A stretch of 64,000 nt of DNA from Candidatus Cloacimonetes bacterium HGW-Cloacimonetes-3 (GTDB taxonomy: Bacteria > Cloacimonadota > Cloacimonadia > Cloacimonadales > Cloacimonadaceae), in the NCBI GenBank assembly GCA_002840645.1, contig PHBO01000001.1, positions 156,731 through 220,730 on the forward strand, read 5' to 3'. The translations under genes and the position numbers were made by a program. Shown here piece by piece: positions 20,619 to 31,054 of this stretch (positions within the stretch are counted from its first letter, which is position 1; each line of letters starts with the position of its first letter). Below the pieces are notes generated by a model. It made no database searches, was not told the DNA's origin, and worked only from the letters and a program-made list of their open reading frames with translations.

Positions 20619-21551
20619 CTAATAGTTCACATGTTTTTCCAGACGTTTCTGGAAAACAGTGAGAGCAAGAATTAAAACAAACAGTGCTAATGCCACAGCA
20701 CTGGCATAGCCCATATCCAGGGTATCAAAGCCTTTCTCGTAAATATAGTACACAATCAGTTTCGTCGTATTAAGGGGTCCGCCTTTGTCTGTCATCAGGT
20801 ATATCTGAGCGAAAGCCTGGAAACTAACTATCGTAGTCATAATCAGCACATAAAAGGTAGTGGGTGAGACCAATGGCAGAGTAATCCGCCAGAACTGTCT
20901 CATTTTACTGGCTCCATCAATCTCCGCAGCCTCATAATAAACCTTGGAGATATTCTGCAAACCTGCAAGATAGATAATAGTGTTATAGCCCAATCCCTTC
21001 CACACCGTCATTATAATAATGGCAAACAGGGCTTGGGAAGGACCGCCTAACCATTTCGGCAAAGATATTCCCATCCCCGTGAAGAATATCTCAAAGATAC
21101 CCCTTGCTTCGGACAGCCATTTCTGTGGTTCAATACCAACCCAACCGATCATAGTATTCATCAATCCGGTCTGCTCGTTAAACATAATTTTCCACACAAT
21201 TGAAACAGCCACAAGCGAAGTAACAAAAGGCATAAAGTACACTGTCCTGAACAAACCTTTTAAGGCTTTTATCTGATTCAGCATCACGGCAAATAGCAGC
21301 GAGAATACTATACTTGCGGGAACAACAATAATCACTAACCAGAAGGTGTTGGTCATAGACTGCCAGAACACATCATCTTTCAGCATGTTAGTATAGTTCA
21401 TTAAGCCGATGAATTTCCCTGTTCCTTTGATAGACCATTCAAAGAAGCTGATCACAAAGGACATCACAATGGGGATGAGGCGAAAGGCAAACAGAAGGGC
21501 AAACGCCGGCATAATGTATAGGTATGGCGACACTTTCCATTTAGTTTTCAT
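20619..21551 (-). CDS. Sugar ABC transporter permease (MalF/UgpA-like)
   Basis: YYEAAEIDGASKMRQFWRITLPLVSPTTFYV EAA motif. Confidence 0.9.
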   Translation of the reverse strand: MKTKWKVSPYLYIMPAFALLFAFRLIPIVMSFVISFFEWSIKGTGKFIGLMNYTNMLKDDVFWQSMTNTFWLVIIVVPASIVFSLLFAVMLNQIKALKGLFRTVYFMPFVTSLVAVSIVWKIMFNEQTGLMNTMIGWVGIEPQKWLSEARGIFEIFFTGMGISLPKWLGGPSQALFAIIIMTVWKGLGYNTIIYLAGLQNISKVYYEAAEIDGASKMRQFWRITLPLVSPTTFYVLIMTTIVSFQAFAQIYLMTDKGGPLNTTKLIVYYIYEKGFDTLDMGYASAVALALFVLILALTVFQKRLEKHVNY

Positions 21552-21553
21552 TG

Positions 21554-22981
21554 TTAACCCACTTTATCTTCATTATTATTGGTTTTTTGCTTGCGGTAAT
21601 GGCTATAATCAATACCGAGCTGTTCACATTTTTTATATAGATTGTCTCGTGTAATTCCTGATACTTTGGATGCCAGGCTAAAGTTTCCTTCGCATTGGGA
21701 CAGCAACTGCTGGAAATAGCGTCTGGAGAAATCCTGCTTTGCGTTGTGCCAATCGCCGGTTCCTTCCTGCAAGTTTGCGAAAGGGCTTATCTCGGCAGTA
21801 CCAAAGATGTTTTCCGGCAGGTCTTCGGGTTGGATAACCTTGTGTTCTGCCAGTATCACTGCATGTTCGATGGCATTTCGCAGCTCTCGTATGTTTCCCT
21901 TCCATTCATAGTTCAATAACATGGATAGCACACCGGGAGACAGCTTCAGCTCGCTCTTCTTATACTTGGCGCAGAACTCTGAGGTAAACGCACTGGCAAG
22001 AACTTTTATATCGTCTTTGCGCTCTCTTAGCGGCGGGATATGAAGTTTGATAACGTTCAGACGGTAATAAAGATCTTCACGGAATGTGCCATTATCCACG
22101 CTCTCTTTGATATCCTTATTGGTAGCGGCGATAAGGCGAACATCGGTATGCATATCATGATCGCTGCCAACCTGACGGAACACGCCTGCTTCCAGCACTT
22201 TCAGCAGTTTAACCTGAAAAGCCAGTGAGGTTTCTGTTATTTCGTCCAGGAATAGTGTTCCCCCGTTGGCTTCCTGAAAATAACCAACTTTATCTCTGAA
22301 TGCGTCTGTGAAAGAGCCACGCTTGTGACCAAACAGCAAGCTTTCCAACAGAGTTTCGGTTAAACTTCCACAGTTTACCGCTACGAACTTCTGATTTTTA
22401 CGCAGGCTGTTACAATGGATCAATTCTGCAAAAACGCTTTTACCAACCCCGGTTTCCCCGGTAATCAAAGCAAGGGTATCCAGCTTGGCAATTTTCTTCA
22501 CTTTTTGCAGCAGGGATTGTATTGCCAGCGAATTGCCGATAATCAAATCTGTCTCAATATCTTTCTGGATCATGGCGTTCAGCCTTTGGTTCTCAGCTAT
22601 CAGCCATTGGGTTTGCAGGATTTTTTCCACCTGGATGTTTATCAGATCAAGGTTACGGAATGGCTTCACCAGATATTCGTTTGCTCCCAGTTTCATAGCG
22701 GATACAGCCGTTTCTATAGATGCCTGACCGCTGATGGCTATAACAGCTGTAAAAGGGTAATTCTGGGCAATTTCCTGGATCAAATCCAAGCCATTTTCGC
22801 CGGGTAATACTAAGTCTATTATGGCTATATGATACCTGTTTTGCTCCAGCAATGAACGTGCCTCAACCAGGCTTAAAGCTGTATCTATATTATACGGAGC
22901 TCCAAGTTGCAGCTGGAAAAGCTCCAGTGTCTCCAGGCTATCATCCACTACTAATACTTTGTGTTTTACTGCGTCGCTCAT
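21554..22981 (-). CDS. Sigma-54-dependent response regulator (NtrC family)
   Basis: Receiver domain VLVVDDS..IIDLVLPGENG; AAA+ GETGVGKSVFAELIH, GSFTDA, C-terminal Fis-type HTH. Confidence 0.93.
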   Translation of the reverse strand: MSDAVKHKVLVVDDSLETLELFQLQLGAPYNIDTALSLVEARSLLEQNRYHIAIIDLVLPGENGLDLIQEIAQNYPFTAVIAISGQASIETAVSAMKLGANEYLVKPFRNLDLINIQVEKILQTQWLIAENQRLNAMIQKDIETDLIIGNSLAIQSLLQKVKKIAKLDTLALITGETGVGKSVFAELIHCNSLRKNQKFVAVNCGSLTETLLESLLFGHKRGSFTDAFRDKVGYFQEANGGTLFLDEITETSLAFQVKLLKVLEAGVFRQVGSDHDMHTDVRLIAATNKDIKESVDNGTFREDLYYRLNVIKLHIPPLRERKDDIKVLASAFTSEFCAKYKKSELKLSPGVLSMLLNYEWKGNIRELRNAIEHAVILAEHKVIQPEDLPENIFGTAEISPFANLQEGTGDWHNAKQDFSRRYFQQLLSQCEGNFSLASKVSGITRDNLYKKCEQLGIDYSHYRKQKTNNNEDKVG

Positions 22982-23556
22982 TGAAACTTAACCTGTATTT
23001 GTATTCCGGTATCCACTTTCCGGATTTCTGTACTTAGGAAGGGTTTCTCGGCTTCGTTATCGCATGCTAACAGCCTTTCGACAGCCAAAATGCTGATATG
23101 TGCGCTATTAACATTCATTTGCATAGTGGCATCTTCAAACAGGCTGATATGCAAATGTACAGGACTATCGTTGGGGCTATCGGCAATGCACTGCAGAAAT
23201 GCTTCGAACCACTGGCTTAGCTGTAAAGAAGAAGTCTCACACCACACATCTGTCTCTGCTATAGAAGTCTCGAATTGCAAACGGTGTTTTATCTGCAAAT
23301 GGTTGTTCAGCAGTTTAAGTTCGCTATTCAGCCAATCGTTCAGGCATATTTTTGCCACTTCAGGGTTGCGCTTTTCAAAAGCTTCCCAGGTTCCCTGCAT
23401 CAAGTCGTCAATCTTTATCCCGGCTTGGTAAATACGCTCGAGATAAGGATTATCTGTCTGTTTCTGCATCTGTTGGGCGTAACCCAGGATCAGGTTTAAT
23501 GGTGTCCTGATATTGTGAATCAAGCCTTCCAGCACAGCCAGTGAGATATCTTTCAC
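22978..23556 (-). CDS. Small histidine-kinase-like protein (HisKA, degenerate/absent ATPase)
   Basis: H-box-like LIHNIRTPLNLILGYAQQM; overlaps the response regulator start; no clear N/G boxes. Confidence 0.6.
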   Translation of the reverse strand: MKDISLAVLEGLIHNIRTPLNLILGYAQQMQKQTDNPYLERIYQAGIKIDDLMQGTWEAFEKRNPEVAKICLNDWLNSELKLLNNHLQIKHRLQFETSIAETDVWCETSSLQLSQWFEAFLQCIADSPNDSPVHLHISLFEDATMQMNVNSAHISILAVERLLACDNEAEKPFLSTEIRKVDTGIQIQVKFQ

Positions 23557-23560
23557 TATG

Positions 23561-24754
23561 TTAAGTTCTCTTTTGGTATTCTGCCAATCCGGTTCTGAAT
23601 ATGTGCATGGCTTTCTTCAAATCTTCTTTACAAAGGATATAAGCCAGGCGAAGCTCGTTGCGTCCCAATCCGGGAGTGGCATAGAAGCCTTCCGCAGGAG
23701 CAGCCATCACGGTTTCATTGTTTATCTGGAAGTCATTCAGCATCCAGATGATAAAGTCTTCTGCATTCTCGATAGGCAGCTTGGCTACAATGTAAAAAGC
23801 ACCTTCCGGTTTCTTACATACTATGCCGGGAATCTTCTTCAGCTCTTCCATCACGAGGTCACGTCGGGCTTTGTATCTATCTGTTAAAGTAGTGAAGAAC
23901 TCGTCTTTCAGGTGCACACATGCGTTGGCGGCAAGCTGATCCACCGTAGGAGGGCACAGCCTTGCCTGGGCGAACTTCAACACCGCATCCATCAATGTCA
24001 CATTCCTGGAAACAATGCAGCCAATCCGCGCTCCGCATGCACTGTAACGCTTGGATACGCTATCCACCATGATAGCATTATCAGCAAAATCCGGCACTTC
24101 CAACACACTGGTATGCACCGTGCCATCATACACAAACTCGCGATAAACTTCATCGGAGATCAGATACAGATTATGCTTCTTGGCAAGAGCGGCGATGCGG
24201 AATATCTCGTCCTTGCTATAAACCGTACCGGTAGGATTACCGGGATTGCACAGCATAATGGCTTTGGTTTTATTGCCAATCAAAGCTTCAATAACGCTGT
24301 CTTCGGGCAGGGCAAAGCCTGTTTCTGCATAGGTGGTAAGGGGCTTCAGGTGTATTCCGGCCATCGTGGCAAAGCCGTTGTAATTGGTGTAAAAAGGTTC
24401 AGGAACGATGATCTCGTCGCCCACTTCACCCACTACCATCATCGCAAAGATAATTGCTTCGCTTCCGGCGGTGGTTACTATTATATCCTTGGTTTGCAGT
24501 TCTATACCCTGATGGCGATAGTATTCCACCAAGCCTTTCCGGTACACTTCCAGCCCCTGTGAAGGACCGTATGCCAACACCTTGTCTGAGAAGCTATGAT
24601 ACACATCAATCATCTCTTGCGGGGTGGGAATATCGGGTTGACCGATGTTCAAATGATACACTTTTATGCCTTTAGCTTCGGCAGCAACTGCATAAGGCAT
24701 TAGTTTTCTGATGGGGGATGCCTGAATCTCACGGGCACGTTTCGAAAGCTCCAT
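23561..24754 (-). CDS. Class I/II pyridoxal-phosphate aminotransferase (aspartate aminotransferase-like)
   Basis: LNIGQPDIPTPQEM, CNPGNPTGTVYS, SVSKRYSACGARIG (PLP lysine); start at Met23 of the listed ORF. Confidence 0.9.
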   Translation of the reverse strand: MELSKRAREIQASPIRKLMPYAVAAEAKGIKVYHLNIGQPDIPTPQEMIDVYHSFSDKVLAYGPSQGLEVYRKGLVEYYRHQGIELQTKDIIVTTAGSEAIIFAMMVVGEVGDEIIVPEPFYTNYNGFATMAGIHLKPLTTYAETGFALPEDSVIEALIGNKTKAIMLCNPGNPTGTVYSKDEIFRIAALAKKHNLYLISDEVYREFVYDGTVHTSVLEVPDFADNAIMVDSVSKRYSACGARIGCIVSRNVTLMDAVLKFAQARLCPPTVDQLAANACVHLKDEFFTTLTDRYKARRDLVMEELKKIPGIVCKKPEGAFYIVAKLPIENAEDFIIWMLNDFQINNETVMAAPAEGFYATPGLGRNELRLAYILCKEDLKKAMHIFRTGLAEYQKRT

Positions 24755-24927
24755 TTTCTCTATCCTTAAGTAGTAATTTTCCTTATAGTGCCTATATTTG
24801 GGAGTCTTAAAAAAAGACAAGGAAAATCTTCATTTCCAGCCCCAAACACCTATAAAACGTCAAAATACTTGTCCCCTTTTTGTGACACTGCAATCTCATC
24901 TACGGCTTTCATGGCTGAAATACTAAT

Positions 24928-24980
24928 GCATTACTTATGAATTACGGATGAGATGCGTAGTTCATGCGTAATAGTAATGC
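24928..24980. repeat. Dispersed intergenic inverted-repeat element, copy 2
   Basis: GCATTACTTATGAATTACGGATGAGATGCGTAGTTCATGCGTAATAGTAATGC, related to the reverse complement of 12852-12898. Confidence 0.6.
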
Positions 24981-25175
24981 AATTTAAGCAACAAAGGCGA
25001 AGTCTAATTAGTCCACTAATAAATCGACCTATTCCGTGCCGATTTGAGAACGTCTCTCTCTTTTCCTTATTTCCTCTTTTTTCGCATGTCTTTTCTCACC
25101 CTGTTAGTGCGGATATAAAAAATGCCTCCCCAAGCAATGCTCAGGAAGGCTTACAATGAAGTTTGTTACCGAAGC

Positions 25176-26330
25176 CTATTTGAACTTCTCTTCTCCGCTG
25201 AACTCGCGGTAGGGATCGAAACTCTTTAGCTCCCGTATATCATCTGCAGTAACCGCATCATTACACATACGGGTGATTAGTTCTCCCATGCCGGGGCCAA
25301 GCATAAAGCCCTGACCGCACATTCCCACTGCATTAAGCAAGTTCGGCACTTCTTTTGAGATACCCACAATGGGGAATCCGTCCGGAGTCATGGGATACTG
25401 TCCCCTCCAGGTGCGGCGTACTTTCAGGTTTCGCAGACGCGGATATATCTCCAGCATGCGTTTGCTGCACATAGGCAGGAATTCTGAAGTGCTGCGGTTA
25501 TCAATACCCAGAATAGCAGGTTCGGGAGTGATGCAAAACACCACCTGACCTTCATGATTCTGGTAAAAATAGAAGTTTGCACTACCCGGGGCTTTGCGCA
25601 TATCTATCACCATAGGTTCAAAGAAGCGGGTTACCGGCTCTGTTATCCCTGCTTCGTGGTTATCGGGGAATACGGGCAGATCAAGCCCTGCATACTGCCC
25701 AATTTCTCGGGCGTTATTACCGGAAGCGTTCACAACCTGGGCACAGGCATAGCTGCCTTTGTTTGTCCTCACGCTGGTTACTTTGGCATTGGCTATCTCA
25801 AAGCCGGTCACCGTCTCGTTAAAGCTGAATTCTACTCCAGCTTTCAGGGCATGGAAGTAGTAAGAAGAAGCCATCATCAAAGGAGAGCAAGAGCCGTCTT
25901 CCGGGGAGAAAGTAGAGCCTATTAAGCCCTCCATCCTGATGCCGGGGACAATCTCGTTATATTCCTGCGGGCTTAGCCACTTTATATTCAAACCAAAGCT
26001 TAGCTGAACCTTCATCAGGTCTTGTAATGCCTTTGCATCCTGCTCTCTGTAGGCGGGATAACTGTAGCCGTTGCTCATCCAGCCGATGTCGTCGCCCATT
26101 TCCTGTTGCCAGGTACGCATGATCTCTATGGAGCGCAGGCAAACGCTAATCTTGCCAAAGTCAGAATGGGTGGCACGAACTCCACCGATTGCTTTTTTAT
26201 TATTCTCTTGTCCGGGTCCGTGAGTAGGGTCTATCACCAAGACAGATTTACCGCTCTTTGCCAGATAGTAGGCGGCAGGTAAGCCGATGGAGCCTGCTCC
26301 GATTACTATTACATCGTATGTCTTGCTCAT
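25176..26330 (-). CDS. FAD-dependent oxidoreductase (DAO / sarcosine oxidase beta-like)
   Basis: DVIVIGAGSIGLPAAYYLAKSGKSVLVID; GMCGQGFMLGPGMGELI. Confidence 0.88.
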   Translation of the reverse strand: MSKTYDVIVIGAGSIGLPAAYYLAKSGKSVLVIDPTHGPGQENNKKAIGGVRATHSDFGKISVCLRSIEIMRTWQQEMGDDIGWMSNGYSYPAYREQDAKALQDLMKVQLSFGLNIKWLSPQEYNEIVPGIRMEGLIGSTFSPEDGSCSPLMMASSYYFHALKAGVEFSFNETVTGFEIANAKVTSVRTNKGSYACAQVVNASGNNAREIGQYAGLDLPVFPDNHEAGITEPVTRFFEPMVIDMRKAPGSANFYFYQNHEGQVVFCITPEPAILGIDNRSTSEFLPMCSKRMLEIYPRLRNLKVRRTWRGQYPMTPDGFPIVGISKEVPNLLNAVGMCGQGFMLGPGMGELITRMCNDAVTADDIRELKSFDPYREFSGEEKFK

Positions 26331-28405
26331 TTTACACTCCCATCAGGAAACTTGGATAAGGGGATTTCGATAAACAGCGGACGCTTGGTATTGGGCACAA
26401 CATCGGTAACCGGAATGCCTTCCTCTCTCAGCAAGCCTTTTATCATCACTTCGCAGGTCTTGGCACCACAAGGCCCCATTCCGGCACGTGTGATGGCTTT
26501 AATCTGGTTAAGATCGCTAATCCCGCTGCGAATAAGAGACCGCACCTGACCCACGCTAACGCGTTCACAAAGGCAGATCATAGCATCATCAGCAAGCCTT
26601 TCGGGGATTATGGCATTGTTTACGGATGCGCTTACTTCTGCTGACTGAATCACGAAGCCCGCTACCTGCTTAGCAATACCCTTAGGCACGGCAAAGCGGA
26701 CAATCTGGCTATGCTGTTTGGCATAATTCTGCACGGCTGTAACAGCAAATGTTCCAAGCTCTGCAGCATCGATATCAACAAGCGGAAGTTCATCGCCAAC
26801 TTTGATTTCATGATTGCTTACTTCATACACCAAACTTACGGTAGGTAGCTCACTGTCCTTGCGATAGTCCACCAGAGTGATGGCAAGCCCGGGGCAGATA
26901 AGCAAGCACTTACCGCAGCCGATACAGCTTCCATTATAAACCGGAACTGCCATCAGGCTGCCGTCTTCGGTGTTTATAGAATTGGTAGGGCATACCGTGG
27001 TGCATGGGTTACATGGTATCTCCTGCAGGCAGTGGATTATGGGGAATACTCCCTCTTCGGCTGTATTGTTCTGATACCCTTTAACAATACCGGGATGCGC
27101 TTTCAGTGCTTCCGCCTTGGCATACCACTCGTCCGGAACTGGATTGCCTGTTTCACCCGCAAGGGCAGAGGCTATTTTGAGTCCGGCAATCTTGCCATTG
27201 AACATGGCAGAGCTGGCTTCGGCTATTTCCAGTGCGTCTCCGGCTGAATCTATCGGTATCCCTGCTGCCTCGGCTTCGATGGTGAATTCGCTTAAGGGAT
27301 CCAAGCCCACGGCGATTAGGATTGTATCGCATGTAAATGTCTTTTCCGTGCCGGTTATTGCCTTGAACTTATCGTCTATAGCAGTGATGGTGATGCTTTC
27401 CACCGCTTCCTCACCATTTGCGCAAAGAATGGAGTGTGAAGTATAGATCGGCACACCTAAGCGCATCAGCTTATCGGCATGGACTTTGTAGCCGCCACAT
27501 ACAGGCATGGCTTCCACAAGACCCACAACTTCTATCCCCGCCTGCAAAGCGTGGTAACCGGCAATCAAGCCCACATTGCCGCCACCGATGATGAACAAAC
27601 GCTTTGTGGGGCGCACTAAGTCTCTGTTTACTAATGTCTGAAACGCTCCTGCACCATAGATACGGGCAAGATTATTACCGGGAAAGCGCAGGAACTTTTC
27701 CCTTGCTCCGGCAGCATTCAAAATACGTTTCGGGCTTACAATCTTGTACACACCATCTTTCAGGATGCCTACTTTCCGGTCGCTAAACACAAACACGGCT
27801 GTGCTGTTCAGCCAAACTTCTATACTGCTAAAGCCGCTAACCTCTTCTGCAAGCAGCTTGCCAATATCATGTCCACGCGTACCGGCGCGGCTGTCTTCTT
27901 CTGAACCGAAGAACTTGTGAGTTTGCAAAACCAGCTTTCCGCCCAGGGCGTTTTTATCATCTATCAGCAATGCAGGTATGTTTTTCTTTCCCAATTCTAT
28001 AGCTGCGGATAAGCCTGCAGGCCCACCCCCAATGATAAGCACTTCCGTGCTGAGGTGTTCAATAGGCTCAAAGCTCTGGGGTGCATCGTCTGCCGGCAAG
28101 GTTGCCAAGCCTTCCACACTATGCACAATCATATTCTCTGTAACGGCTACCATACAGGATTTTACCGATACGCCATTGGCGATCACGCTGCACTTTGCAC
28201 ATTGACCGTTGGCGCAAAAGATACCCTGTGCTCCTCCGTCTTTGTGGTGATGCCCAAAGATAGAGATGCCGTTGGCGATAAGGGCGGAGGAGATCATTTC
28301 TCCCCTGCGGGCATATAGTTTTGTCCCGTTCCAGTAAAAGCTGATTTCGTCCATTTCGGGTACACTTAAGATGGGATGGGTGGTGATGCGATTGTCATTC
28401 ACCAT
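26327..28405 (-). CDS. Multidomain FAD/Fe-S oxidoreductase (sarcosine oxidase alpha-like; 2Fe-2S, pyridine nucleotide-disulfide, 4Fe-4S, BFD-like domains)
   Basis: CANGQCAKCSV; LIIGGGPAGLSAAIELG; CNPCTTVCP / CIGCGKCLLICP; CLCERVSVGQV...CGAKTC. Start set at 28405 (SD AAAGGAG). Confidence 0.85.
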   Translation of the reverse strand: MVNDNRITTHPILSVPEMDEISFYWNGTKLYARRGEMISSALIANGISIFGHHHKDGGAQGIFCANGQCAKCSVIANGVSVKSCMVAVTENMIVHSVEGLATLPADDAPQSFEPIEHLSTEVLIIGGGPAGLSAAIELGKKNIPALLIDDKNALGGKLVLQTHKFFGSEEDSRAGTRGHDIGKLLAEEVSGFSSIEVWLNSTAVFVFSDRKVGILKDGVYKIVSPKRILNAAGAREKFLRFPGNNLARIYGAGAFQTLVNRDLVRPTKRLFIIGGGNVGLIAGYHALQAGIEVVGLVEAMPVCGGYKVHADKLMRLGVPIYTSHSILCANGEEAVESITITAIDDKFKAITGTEKTFTCDTILIAVGLDPLSEFTIEAEAAGIPIDSAGDALEIAEASSAMFNGKIAGLKIASALAGETGNPVPDEWYAKAEALKAHPGIVKGYQNNTAEEGVFPIIHCLQEIPCNPCTTVCPTNSINTEDGSLMAVPVYNGSCIGCGKCLLICPGLAITLVDYRKDSELPTVSLVYEVSNHEIKVGDELPLVDIDAAELGTFAVTAVQNYAKQHSQIVRFAVPKGIAKQVAGFVIQSAEVSASVNNAIIPERLADDAMICLCERVSVGQVRSLIRSGISDLNQIKAITRAGMGPCGAKTCEVMIKGLLREEGIPVTDVVPNTKRPLFIEIPLSKFPDGSVK

Positions 28406-28563
28406 GGTATAAAACTCCTTTATATCGGCTTTGCAAGGCGCATCGCCGTGATTCATATTTGCGAATTACAAAGTTTGTGCCCTATCACTTTGTCAAGCGA
28501 AATAGCAGTTTTCAGCTTCATCCCAACAATCATCTCGTACTGAATAGCTCTATTTATAAGCAA

Positions 28564-28589
28564 AACGACAGATATCTCTATCTGTCGTT
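28564..28589 (-). terminator. Hairpin downstream of the secreted protein gene
   Basis: AACGACAGATA tctc TATCTGTCGTT perfect 11-bp stem just past the stop of 28619-30382; followed by TTTTGC on the minus strand. Confidence 0.6.
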
Positions 28590-28618
28590 ATATGCGTAAC
28601 CTCACCTGAGGCAGGATA

Positions 28619-30382
28619 TTATTTTAAGAGAATCACTTTTTGCTGATACACTGCTTTTTCAGCCTTCATACGAACAATAAACACACCTGAACCGGCTAAG
28701 TTACCGTTCTTATCTTTTCCGTCCCAATTCAGGGTGTAGTTGCCTGCAGCCTTAACCCCGGAAAATACCGTACGAACATGTTGCCCAAGGACATTGAAAA
28801 TACCGATTTCTACCATTGTTTGGTTCTTAACAGTATAAGCAATATTTAAATCCGGATTAAAGGGGTTAGGATACGGCATATGCAATCCGGTTATAATTGG
28901 AATTACAGGAGGTGGAATATTACCTTGGTCTATAGTGACCAGGCTCGGTCCGTAATAATCGTTATTACCACTATAATCAACAGATTGTAACCAGTAATAG
29001 TAGTCTCCGTTTTCTGTTATATCTCTGTCTTCAAAAGAGTACTCTGCTGCGCCCGAAGTGTTGCCAGCTTGTATCAGGGGACTTACCAAGCCTGCCTGTG
29101 TTAACAGTGCTGTCCGGCTTCGGTAGATATAGAACCCTAAAACATTTGTCTCAGATTGCGTCACCCAATTCAATCTTACATAATCATGAGGAGTGGCATT
29201 AGCAGTGAAAGAAGATAGCTCAATCGGGAGAGTAATATCAGTGAAAAACCAATCTGTAGAGACACGGATGCCATCGAAGTATGCTATTGGTGTTGTAGTT
29301 CCCTGACGTATTTGCACGCTACCGATGGCACTTATATCAGCTCCGCTTACATCTGAGGCTGTCAGTTGGGCAGCCGGTTCGCTACCGGTGATCACAGGGT
29401 TTACCCACATATACACATTGTCATTGGCAGCACCCGCATTGATTTTATACTTAAGCACTATCAGATAAGTAGTTCCATGATTATAGCTATAACCAGTCCA
29501 AACAGCGCTGCTTGCATCTGAAGACTTGGTAAGCCCAAAGCGGATTACGTTGCTGGCATTTTTCTGCACAAACACTCTGCCCTTGAAATCTGATATACCC
29601 GCTGGATTAGGTGCCAGATTGAAAACATAATCTGCAGTAGTGGAAGCAGAGCTTACATTAATCAAAAAAGAACTATACACCGTACCTGAGGTCTGGGCTG
29701 TAAAGGTACGGCTTACATCCTGACCTGTCTCACCCAGGGTTTGTCCTGCATACCCCGACACACAGGGATAATTTGGATAAGTTAATGCCGTTGTAGCTAC
29801 GGTAGGGGTGTTCCCGGTGTTGTATCCACTCCAGAAATTTGATACCAAAGTTGTTCCATTCGTATAATTGAAATTCTCCTCCAACAGAAGAGGCGAAACA
29901 GGACTACCCTGTAGCTGGATTTCATCGATTCTTACTGCCTGTGCTCCCGTATAGGGGAAAGTCCATTTGAATTTCAATTGGGAAGTGCTTAGTGTCCCCA
30001 GATTCCATGTTCCTGCTGAACTCATTGCTACTCCGGTAGGAGTTGCTGAGGTAAAGGTGGAAGCATTCCAGGAAGCTCCATTATCTGTAGAATATTCTAC
30101 CTTGCTCGGATGAGGTGTTCCTCCGCTGGAAGTAAGCGTGCCAACTTTGAAGGTAAGGGTTAGCGAAGTAAAATTGTTTACATTGTATGCTTCGCTTATG
30201 ATTATGTCACCGGAATTATCCAGCAACCAATAGGTATTCTGTTGCAGTGCCATGCTCCCGCCTGCATTAGTAAAAGTCCAGTTTGCTGTAGCAGAGTTAC
30301 ATACTTCATACATCAGCGTTTGCTGAGCCCATATTATGCTGCAAAAAGCTAATATGGTTAGAATTAATATCATCTTTCTCAT
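28619..30382 (-). CDS. Secreted protein with T9SS-type/FlgD-like C-terminal sorting domain
   Basis: Signal peptide MRKMILILTILAFCSIIWAQ; C-term YPNPFNPDLNIAYTV...GSGVFIVRMKAEKAVYQQKVILLK. Confidence 0.8.
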   Translation of the reverse strand: MRKMILILTILAFCSIIWAQQTLMYEVCNSATANWTFTNAGGSMALQQNTYWLLDNSGDIIISEAYNVNNFTSLTLTFKVGTLTSSGGTPHPSKVEYSTDNGASWNASTFTSATPTGVAMSSAGTWNLGTLSTSQLKFKWTFPYTGAQAVRIDEIQLQGSPVSPLLLEENFNYTNGTTLVSNFWSGYNTGNTPTVATTALTYPNYPCVSGYAGQTLGETGQDVSRTFTAQTSGTVYSSFLINVSSASTTADYVFNLAPNPAGISDFKGRVFVQKNASNVIRFGLTKSSDASSAVWTGYSYNHGTTYLIVLKYKINAGAANDNVYMWVNPVITGSEPAAQLTASDVSGADISAIGSVQIRQGTTTPIAYFDGIRVSTDWFFTDITLPIELSSFTANATPHDYVRLNWVTQSETNVLGFYIYRSRTALLTQAGLVSPLIQAGNTSGAAEYSFEDRDITENGDYYYWLQSVDYSGNNDYYGPSLVTIDQGNIPPPVIPIITGLHMPYPNPFNPDLNIAYTVKNQTMVEIGIFNVLGQHVRTVFSGVKAAGNYTLNWDGKDKNGNLAGSGVFIVRMKAEKAVYQQKVILLK

Positions 30383-30764
30383 AGTTCTTAATCTCCTCAA
30401 TTTCAAGCTTCCAAGCTACTATCCGGATGTACAGCCGGCAGTGAAAATCACCCTCTGAAACCTAAAATACGGCTATACATAGATAATACACTATTTTTAG
30501 CATTAGCCCAATGGTATTTTGACAGCCTGTACAGCGGAACTACAGGTTTTAGCTGAAAGTTACAACCCGTGTCTCAGGATTTGGGATCAACTATAAGCGA
30601 GGACTACTTTTCAGGGTCAGTTACGCTATAAAGTATCAGATTTATGCTGGTTATGCAAAGCGCCTCTGCCGTTTGTCATATTTGTAGATTGTAAAATTTG
30701 TGCGCAATCTCTCTGTCAAACGAAATTGCGTTTTGCCCATCACTAATCGTTATTCCAATGCATA

Positions 30765-31054
30765 GCCCGCCAGGGCGAAATACCATAGCGACGGGTTCGG
30801 AGAGCTGCAGGCTCGCAGATCCTCATTACATGCCCCCACAGATTCAGCCCTTTAGGGCGTCACAATAGGGGATGAGGGATGCAATTGTACTTACATGCAA
30901 ATGTGTATCATTATGATTAGCGCTCAAATCCAACTCTGCAAGAGGGGTAGTGTCGCCCCATGGGGCTTAGGTGTTTCTATCCGTTAACGAGGGTCTCCGC
31001 ATGGCTTGGTGCCATGCTGCGAACCCATCGCTATGGTATTCCGCCCTGCCGGGC
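30765..31054. repeat. Intergenic element bounded by 36-bp imperfect inverted repeats
   Basis: 30765-30800 GCCCGCCAGGGCGAAATACCATAGCGACGGGTTCGG vs reverse complement of 31019-31054 GCCCGGCAGGGCGGAATACCATAGCGATGGGTTCGC. Confidence 0.8.
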
